NCBI RefSeq assembly: GCF_023634065.1
Contig: NZ_JALKCV010000004.1
Span: 62,001-126,000 of the forward strand
Source of the DNA: Microbulbifer litoralis
Lineage (GTDB): Bacteria > Pseudomonadota > Gammaproteobacteria > Pseudomonadales > Cellvibrionaceae
DNA: 64,000 bases
Direction: 5' to 3'
This document shows, one piece after another, positions 58,802-64,000 of this stretch; the first letter of the stretch is position 1, and each line of letters begins with the position of its first letter. The position numbers and the translations under genes are program-made. The notes under the pieces were generated by a model that searched no databases, had not been told where the DNA came from, and was given only the letters and a program-made list of their open reading frames with translations.

Positions 58802-59038
58802 TCAACCAAGGTTTTCCTTGATGTAATCGATGGCCAGCTGAACAGTTGTAATTTTTTCGGCTTCCTCGTCGGGAATCTCGGTTTCGAACTCCTCTTCCAG
58901 AGCCATCACCAACTCAACTGTGTCGAGGGAGTCAGCGCCCAGATCTTCAACAAATGAGGCTTCAGGCTTTACGTCTTCTTCCTTTACGCCCAGCTGTTCA
59001 GCAACGATCTTTTTAACGCGCTCTTCAATGCTGCTCAT
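58802..59038 (-). CDS. acpP: Acyl carrier protein
   Basis: Carries growing acyl chains on phosphopantetheine, 78 residues (E. coli 78). The attachment serine is S37 in [18 protein letters not shown]. The protein is strongly acidic. It has its own upstream promoter (59154-59181) and downstream terminator, consistent with the very high expression needed for this protein, within the conserved fabD-fabG-acpP-fabF order. Confidence 0.98.
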   Translation of the reverse strand: MSSIEERVKKIVAEQLGVKEEDVKPEASFVEDLGADSLDTVELVMALEEEFETEIPDEEAEKITTVQLAIDYIKENLG

Positions 59039-59153
59039 GATTCAATTTAACTCCTAGTGGATAAAAATCTGTTGTAGTCGTTGTTGTTCTTCACCGCATT
59101 GAGTTGCGGAGATAACGACCGGCTCACACAGCTTCTGGTTAATGCGAGGCGGC

Positions 59154-59181
59154 ATTGTACCCCAACTTTTTCGGGATGTAA
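59154..59181 (-). promoter_or_regulatory. Probable acpP promoter
   Basis: On the minus strand TTACAT (59176-59181) and TACAAT (59154-59159) are 16 bases apart, about 110 bases before the acpP start. The fabG stop lies 82 bases further upstream. Confidence 0.55.
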
Positions 59182-59262
59182 TGCGCAGCCTTTCACAGCC
59201 ATCAGCTACTATAAAAAATCTTTAGCAATCAGCAGGTTATGGCCATTTTTTGAGGAAAATCC

Positions 59263-60018
59263 TCAGGCCATATACATGCCGCCATTCACGTGAATTGTTT
59301 CCCCGGTGACGTAACCACCGGCATCACTGGCCAAAAATGCAACAACCGAAGCAATCTCTTCCGGCGCCCCCAGGCGGCCCAGCGGGATCTTGCTCTGCAG
59401 CGCCTCACGCTGCGCTTCCGGCAGCACCTTGGTCATGTCCGTATCGATAAAACCGGGGGCCACGGTATTGACGGTAATACCCCGGGAACCGACTTCGGCG
59501 GCCAGCGAGCGCGCAAAACCGGCGACGCCCGCCTTGGTCGCAGCGTAGTTGCTCTGGCCCGCGTTGCCCATACTTCCGACCACGGAACTGATATTGACGA
59601 TACGCCCCCAGCGCGCCTTGGTCATGTCGCGCAGGCAGGCCTTCGTCACACGGTAGACGGCCGACAGATTGGTCTCGATGACCGACGCCCACTCTTCGTC
59701 CTTCATCCGCATCAGCAGGTTGTCCTTGGTGATGCCGGCATTGTTGACCAGAATGGTCGGCGCGCCAAATTCGCTTTTCACGGACTCCAGCAGTGCCGCC
59801 AGGCTGTCGGCACTGGTGACATCCAGCACCTTGCCGGCACCGGTAACACCTTTCTCGGCGAAACGCGCGTTGATTTTTTCCGCTCCCGCCTCACTGGTGG
59901 CGGTACCGATAACGGTCGCCCCCATGGCGCCGAGGGTATCCGCAATGGCCGCGCCAATACCGCGGCTGGCGCCGGTGACCAGGGCCACCTTGTCCTGCAG
60001 GGATGTTGTCAGTGTCAT
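59263..60018 (-). CDS. fabG: 3-oxoacyl-ACP reductase
   Basis: NADPH-dependent short-chain dehydrogenase of fatty-acid synthesis, 251 residues (E. coli 244). Motifs: TGASRGIGAAIAD, NNAGITKDNLLMRM, the catalytic Ser-Tyr-Lys in NISSVVGSMGNAGQSNYAATKAG and the FIDTDMTK…GGMYMA end. A few extra N-terminal residues (MTLTTS) precede the usual start. It lies 45 bp after fabD and before acpP. Confidence 0.96.
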   Translation of the reverse strand: MTLTTSLQDKVALVTGASRGIGAAIADTLGAMGATVIGTATSEAGAEKINARFAEKGVTGAGKVLDVTSADSLAALLESVKSEFGAPTILVNNAGITKDNLLMRMKDEEWASVIETNLSAVYRVTKACLRDMTKARWGRIVNISSVVGSMGNAGQSNYAATKAGVAGFARSLAAEVGSRGITVNTVAPGFIDTDMTKVLPEAQREALQSKIPLGRLGAPEEIASVVAFLASDAGGYVTGETIHVNGGMYMA

Positions 60019-60063
60019 TATTACTCCTGAATCGATTCGCCCCGAAGTGCGATGATTTTTGTT

Positions 60064-61008
60064 CTAGTCGGCCGTCGCCAGTAACGCTTCGCTGAACTTC
60101 GCCGGCGCGTCGATGTTGTGGCTGCCGAGGCCGCGATCGATACGCTTGGCCAGGCCCGCCAGGACCTTGCCCGGACCGCACTCCAGCAGTTGCTCGATGC
60201 CGTCTGCGGCCATCGCCTGTACACAGGCGGTCCAGCGCACCGGGCTGTAGATCTGCTCGATCATCAGCTTCTTGATCGCCTCCGGCTCGGATTCCGGCCT
60301 GGCGTGTACATTGTGAATCACCTGAATTTCCGGTGCATGGAACACCGTGGACTCAACCTGCGGGGCCAGCTTTTCCGCAGCCGGGCGCATCAATTCGGTA
60401 TGGAAAGGCGCACTCACCGGCAGCGGCATGGCGCGCTTGGCACCCGCGGCCTTGCAGGCCTCTATGGCGCGATCGACCGCCCCCTTGCTGCCGGCAATGA
60501 CCACCTGGCCGGGGGAGTTGTAATTGACCGCAGCGACGACCTCTCCTTGCGCGGCATCGGCACAGGCCTTCTCAACCTCGGAGTCATCCAGGCCGATCAC
60601 TGCGGCCATGGCGCCCTCGCCCGCCGGCACCGCCTCCTGCATCAGCCGGCCGCGCTCGCGCACCAGGCGCACCGCATCGGTAAACGCCAGGGAGCCGGCG
60701 CAGACCAGCGCCGACCACTCGCCCAGGCTGTGCCCGGCCATGCGCGCCGGGCGGACACCACCTTTCGCACACCAGGCGCGGTAGAGCGCCACACTGGCGG
60801 CCAGCAACAGTGGCTGGGTTCGCTCGGTAAGGTTGATATCGGCCTGCTCGCCGTTCTGGCACAGGTCCCAGAGGTCGTAGCCGAGAACGTCGGACGCCTC
60901 GCTGAAAGTAGAGTGAATTTCGGGGAGTTCAGCCGCGGCGTCCGCCAGCATGCCTATCTGCTGGGAACCCTGGCCGGGAAAGACGAATGCGAGCCTTGCA
61001 TTGGTCAT
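60064..61008 (-). CDS. fabD: Malonyl-CoA:ACP transacylase
   Basis: Loads malonyl groups on ACP, 314 residues. It opens AFVFPGQGSQQIGM with the GQGSQ loop. The nucleophile is S94 in AGHSLGEWSAL, with R in GRLMQEAVPAG and the late H in VSAPFHTELMRPA. It is downstream of plsX (33 bp) and upstream of fabG on the same strand. Confidence 0.96.
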   Translation of the reverse strand: MTNARLAFVFPGQGSQQIGMLADAAAELPEIHSTFSEASDVLGYDLWDLCQNGEQADINLTERTQPLLLAASVALYRAWCAKGGVRPARMAGHSLGEWSALVCAGSLAFTDAVRLVRERGRLMQEAVPAGEGAMAAVIGLDDSEVEKACADAAQGEVVAAVNYNSPGQVVIAGSKGAVDRAIEACKAAGAKRAMPLPVSAPFHTELMRPAAEKLAPQVESTVFHAPEIQVIHNVHARPESEPEAIKKLMIEQIYSPVRWTACVQAMAADGIEQLLECGPGKVLAGLAKRIDRGLGSHNIDAPAKFSEALLATAD

Positions 61009-61041
61009 GGAACATCCTTAAACCTGGTTGGCGGTTATGGG

Positions 61042-62070
61042 TCAGGACTCGACCTGTACGCGCGCCATCGCGCGAGCCAGGCGGGCGGCCAGATCGGCCT
61101 CGGCACACTCCTTGGCGGTGATCATCGCCCGGTAGAATGCCTCACTGCTGGCACCGCCGTGACTTTTGATCACGTTGCCCTGCACCCCTAAAAAGCTGGC
61201 GCCATTATAGCGGGCAGGCTCTACCTGTGTACGCCATTTTCGCAACAGCTTTATGGCCATTTGGCCAAAAAGACGCTTAAACGGCCCCTTCTGCTCGATG
61301 GTAAACGCTTTTTGACCCATCAGTCGAATAACGCCTTCGGCGGACTTCATGGCCACGTTCCCCATCAGGCCATCGCAGACCACCACATCCACCACGCCGG
61401 TAAAAATATCGTGCCCCTCGACAAAGCCGGCGTAGTCTATATCGGGGGCCGCCTCAAACAGCTCCGCCGCCCGGCGGATCTCCTCGGTGCCTTTGTGCGC
61501 CTCGGCGCCGATATTGAGCAGCGCCACCCGCAGGTCCCGCCTGCCGATATGCACGCGCTGCGCCTCGAGCCCCATGCGCGCAAACTGCAGCAGGTCCTCG
61601 GCGCTGCAGCCGATATTGGCCCCCAGGTCGAGCAGGAAGCAGGAGCCGGACTCCGTGGGCAGGGATTTACCCAGCGCCGGCCGCCGCACACCTTCGAGGG
61701 TGCCGAGAATACTGCGGCTCAACGCAAACAGGGCCCCGGTGTTGCCGGAGGTCACCATCGCATCGGCGCCCCCCGCAGCAACCGCCTTCAGGGCCATGGC
61801 CATGGAGGAATCGCGCTTGTGCCGCAGCGCCTGCACGGGATTGCAGCTCTGGGTGACAACCTGCTCACAGGACGCGATCTGCAGGCGCTCACCGATATGC
61901 CGGTGTCGCCGTTCGCGGTCAATCAGGTCCTGGAGTTGGGTGCGGGGGCCGAAGAGCATCAGCTCCGCATGGGGAAAGCGCTGGAGGAATCTGGTACAGG
62001 CCGGAACGACAGAGCGGGGACCTAAGTCCCCGCCCATCGCATCCACGGCCAATCGCAATTGGCTGGACAA
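61042..62070 (-). CDS. plsX: Phosphate acyltransferase PlsX
   Basis: Makes acyl phosphate from acyl-ACP for phospholipid synthesis, 342 residues. The N-terminus LAVDAMGGDLGP is the family mark. Later segments are ADAMVTSGNTGALFALSRSILGTLEGVRRPALG and LLDLGANIGCSAEDLLQFA. It is preceded by rpmF with three bases between stop and start, as in most gammaproteobacteria. Confidence 0.96.
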   Translation of the reverse strand: MSSQLRLAVDAMGGDLGPRSVVPACTRFLQRFPHAELMLFGPRTQLQDLIDRERRHRHIGERLQIASCEQVVTQSCNPVQALRHKRDSSMAMALKAVAAGGADAMVTSGNTGALFALSRSILGTLEGVRRPALGKSLPTESGSCFLLDLGANIGCSAEDLLQFARMGLEAQRVHIGRRDLRVALLNIGAEAHKGTEEIRRAAELFEAAPDIDYAGFVEGHDIFTGVVDVVVCDGLMGNVAMKSAEGVIRLMGQKAFTIEQKGPFKRLFGQMAIKLLRKWRTQVEPARYNGASFLGVQGNVIKSHGGASSEAFYRAMITAKECAEADLAARLARAMARVQVES

Positions 62071-62073
62071 AGT

Positions 62074-62265
62074 TTACTCTTCTTCAGAGCCGCCGACTTC
62101 GATCACCTTGCGACCGCGGTAGAAACCGTCTTTGGTCACGTGGTGACGACGGTGCTTCTCACCGGTAGTCGGATCGACGGACAGGCTCGCTCCGGCGCCC
62201 AGGGCGTCGTGAGAGCGACGCATACCGCGACGGGACCGAGTCTTCTTGTTTTGCTGAACAGCCAT
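62074..62265 (-). CDS. rpmF: Ribosomal protein L32
   Basis: Protein bL32 of the large ribosomal subunit, 63 residues. It starts [20 protein letters not shown] and continues with the conserved [21 protein letters not shown]. The zinc-cysteine pairs of some L32 paralogues are absent. It lies between yceD and plsX. Confidence 0.96.
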   Translation of the reverse strand: MAVQQNKKTRSRRGMRRSHDALGAGASLSVDPTTGEKHRRHHVTKDGFYRGRKVIEVGGSEEE

Positions 62266-62345
62266 GGCTTGCTCCTAAAATCAACAGATTACACTGGAAC
62301 CGGGGCGCCTACCGGCGAGCCCAAACTCATCGAACAAACCCTCGA

Positions 62346-62888
62346 TCAGGGCTTGTTCGACGAACCCTTCAACTGTTCCAGCACTTTAAAGGGGTTTTCC
62401 CGTTGCTCTTCCTCCCCCTCGGGCTCACCACCGGAATGGAATCTGTCGCGGGGGACACACTCCGCCTCGTGGTAGGCCACCATGGGCAGGTTGAGCAAAA
62501 TCTCGTCTTCCAACACCTGGTACAGGTCCAGCTCGTCGCCGTCCTGTATCACCGGATCCAAATCCCGGGGCAACGCTCTGCCCTGCTCTTCGGACCACAC
62601 GACACCCCAGTGGAATTCCGCCTCGACCGCCTCCGGCACCGGCTGCAGGCAACGCTGGCACTGCAGGTGCACATTGCAACTCAACTTGCCGCTGGCGGCC
62701 AGGTGGCCATTGAGATCCCGCGCAAACTCGACGTCGGCGCGAATATCCCCGTTGATCGACTCCACCGCCGCACTCAGGCGCTGCAGCTCTGCAGCCGGCA
62801 GTATGCCTGTCAGGCGCTGCTCGCGCTGTACCAGTTTGCGTGCATCCACGCTCCTGGGAAGCGCTGCTGTAGAGGGGGGTATCGACAT
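62346..62888 (-). CDS. yceD: YceD-family 23S rRNA accumulation protein
   Basis: DUF177 protein of 180 residues, required for normal 23S rRNA levels in E. coli. The conserved cysteine pair is LSCNVHLQCQRCLQPVPE, with an acidic middle (DLDPVIQDGDELDLYQVLEDEILLNLPMVAYH) and the second ECVPRDRFH element. A Glu-rich tail closes the protein. It sits beside rpmF as in nearly all proteobacteria. Confidence 0.93.
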   Translation of the reverse strand: MSIPPSTAALPRSVDARKLVQREQRLTGILPAAELQRLSAAVESINGDIRADVEFARDLNGHLAASGKLSCNVHLQCQRCLQPVPEAVEAEFHWGVVWSEEQGRALPRDLDPVIQDGDELDLYQVLEDEILLNLPMVAYHEAECVPRDRFHSGGEPEGEEEQRENPFKVLEQLKGSSNKP

Positions 62889-62996
62889 AAGCGCGCAATT
62901 CTATGGACAAGCCCTACCCTTGTCAAAACAAATCAACCGCCCCAATATCGCGCCTCTCCGCCGAACCGAGACAGCGACAAAACGGACCCGCAAACC

Positions 62997-63638
62997 ATGG
63001 ACCGCCACCTGATTCTAGCCTCCGGATCACCCTACCGGCGCAAGCAGCTCGAACAGCTGCAACTGCCCTTCGAATGTATCCCGCCCCATATAGATGAAAC
63101 AGCATTGGCGGGAGAAAGGCCCGCAGACCTGGCCCGGCGCCTGGCGGAAGAGAAAGCCCGCGCACTGGCCGACACCTGTCCCGATGCGCTGATCATAGGA
63201 TCCGACCAGGTGGCCGAGTGCGGCGGCAGGGCACTCGGCAAGCCCGGCAACAGCGAGAGCGCCCTCGAGCAGCTCAAGCGCTGCAGCGGCCGACAGGTGC
63301 ACTTCCATACCGGTATCAGCCTGCTGGACAGCCGCTCCGGGAGGCAGCGCACCGAGGTGGAAATATTCACGGTGCACTTCCGCCGACTGGGCGATGCGCA
63401 AATAAGGCACTACATCGCACTGGAAGAACCCTATGACTGTGCCGGTTCGTTCAAAGTGGAAGGCCTGGGCATCACTCTTTTCGAAAAAATGGAAGGATCA
63501 GATATAAATTCCCTGATCGGACTCCCATTAATTCGACTGATCGATTTGCTACAGGCCTTCGGGGTCGACCCGCTCACACATGCAGAAGCCCCCTTTCAGG
63601 GCACCAGCGGCGGCCAGCGGAGTAGTTCGGAGAAGTGA
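62997..63638 (+). CDS. yceF: Maf-family nucleotide pyrophosphatase (YceF-like)
   Basis: Cytoplasmic nucleoside-triphosphate pyrophosphatase of the Maf-1/YceF (7-methyl-GTP) group, 213 residues. It begins RHLILASGSPYRRKQLEQL, then IIGSDQVAEC, GKPGNSESALEQLKRCSGRQVHFHTG, and YDCAGSFKVEGLGITLFEKMEGSDINSLIGLPL. The ATG at 62997 is the first in family register; the longer reading would run back across the divergent yceD. Its last 43 bases overlap the end of a convergent HAD phosphatase gene. Confidence 0.92.
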   Translation: MDRHLILASGSPYRRKQLEQLQLPFECIPPHIDETALAGERPADLARRLAEEKARALADTCPDALIIGSDQVAECGGRALGKPGNSESALEQLKRCSGRQVHFHTGISLLDSRSGRQRTEVEIFTVHFRRLGDAQIRHYIALEEPYDCAGSFKVEGLGITLFEKMEGSDINSLIGLPLIRLIDLLQAFGVDPLTHAEAPFQGTSGGQRSSSEK

Positions 63639-64000
63639 TCGATGATGGCGCGGGGCCCACAGGTGGACAACCGCTCGGGGTGATGGACACCGTAGCTGAC
63701 GCCAATGGATGCCATGCCGGCAGCCGCCGCCATCTCCAGGTCGTAGACCGTGTCCCCGACCATTACCGCCTCCCCGACTGGCACGCCGGTCTCCGACAGC
63801 AGCTCCCGCAACATCAGCGGATCCGGCTTGGAGGCGGTCTCGTCGGCACAGCGACTGGCCGCAAACAGGTGTCCGAGCCGATGCTCCTCGAACTCCCGAC
63901 TGAGGCCGCGCCGGCTCTTGCCGGTAGCCACCGCCAGGCTGTGATTGGCGCCGAGCAGCCGATCCAGCGTTTCCAGCACCCCGTCGAACAGCGGCAGCGG
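63596..64000 (-). CDS. HAD-superfamily phosphatase (Gph-like), 5' end beyond window
   Basis: Only the C-terminal ~134 residues are here; the frame runs off the right edge, so the N-terminal DxD nucleophile is not visible. The visible HAD motif 2 is AVATGKSRRG, motif 3 the lysine in ETASKPDPLML and motif 4 GDTVYDLEMAAAAGM, ending GVSYGVHHPERL. This resembles phosphoglycolate-phosphatase-like genes found near rluC in pseudomonads. It overlaps the convergent yceF by 43 bases. Confidence 0.85.
   Translation of the reverse strand, partial: PLPLFDGVLETLDRLLGANHSLAVATGKSRRGLSREFEEHRLGHLFAASRCADETASKPDPLMLRELLSETGVPVGEAVMVGDTVYDLEMAAAAGMASIGVSYGVHHPERLSTCGPRAIIDHFSELLRWPPLVP

Overview
The window is high-GC, gene-dense chromosomal DNA of a heterotrophic gammaproteobacterium, most likely a marine polysaccharide degrader of the Cellvibrionales (Microbulbifer, Saccharophagus or Cellvibrio type). 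The main evidence is a GH9 cellulase with a 45-serine linker, a multidomain chitin-type lytic polysaccharide monooxygenase, a secreted M4 protease with two PPC domains, a TonB-dependent receptor, and the gammaproteobacterial fatty-acid gene order yceF-yceD-rpmF-plsX-fabD-fabG-acpP-fabF-pabC-mltG-tmk-holB-pilZ-tatD. The genus is inferred; no rRNA or tRNA gene was seen. I found no prophage, insertion sequence or CRISPR array.

Layout. 1-7 kb: the C-terminus of a DUF7931 protein, a SulP anion transporter divergent from a two-component system, then a SlyA-like MarR repressor with an HlyD/FUSC-type efflux pair. 7-9.6 kb: the LPMO and an arylamine N-acetyltransferase. 9.7-25.5 kb: a block devoted to acetyl-CoA and acetate, containing malate synthase G, a LysR regulator, isocitrate lyase, acetate kinase, phosphotransacetylase, an acetyl-CoA hydrolase/transferase and a FadE-type acyl-CoA dehydrogenase, with the GH9 cellulase embedded in it. 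25.5-37 kb: housekeeping and regulatory genes, including an EamA transporter, rraA, an L,D-transpeptidase, ppsA with ppsR divergent, pabB, a small CxxC protein, cysB, a decayed VOC gene, a WYL regulator, a 5'-nucleotidase and a TetR regulator.

37-42.7 kb: a TonB-dependent receptor, a PuuB-like oxidase and a PuuA-like glutamine synthetase. The receptor and glutamine synthetase promoters share nearly the same -35/operator sequence, so the three genes look like one regulon for a polyamine- or amine-containing nutrient. 42.7-49.5 kb: the M4 protease behind a structured leader, an AGCS amino-acid symporter, a PLP-dependent deaminase, yajC and a short AraC-type regulator. 49.5-53.7 kb: bcp, a DUF2244 protein, malate dehydrogenase, dimeric dUTPase, tatD and pilZ. 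53.8-64 kb: holB, tmk, mltG, pabC and the fatty-acid/ribosomal protein L32 cluster, ending in a HAD phosphatase cut by the window edge.

The secreted enzymes release sugars, chito-oligomers and peptides. These feed acetyl-CoA, and the glyoxylate shunt, PEP synthase and malate dehydrogenase route that carbon to biosynthesis. The clearest unexplained signals are regulatory: the shared receptor/puu promoter-operator, the paired 11-bp-spaced repeats between the SulP gene and the two-component system, the SlyA-like operator placed on a promoter with almost no leader, and the palindromes plus branched leader RNA ahead of the protease.
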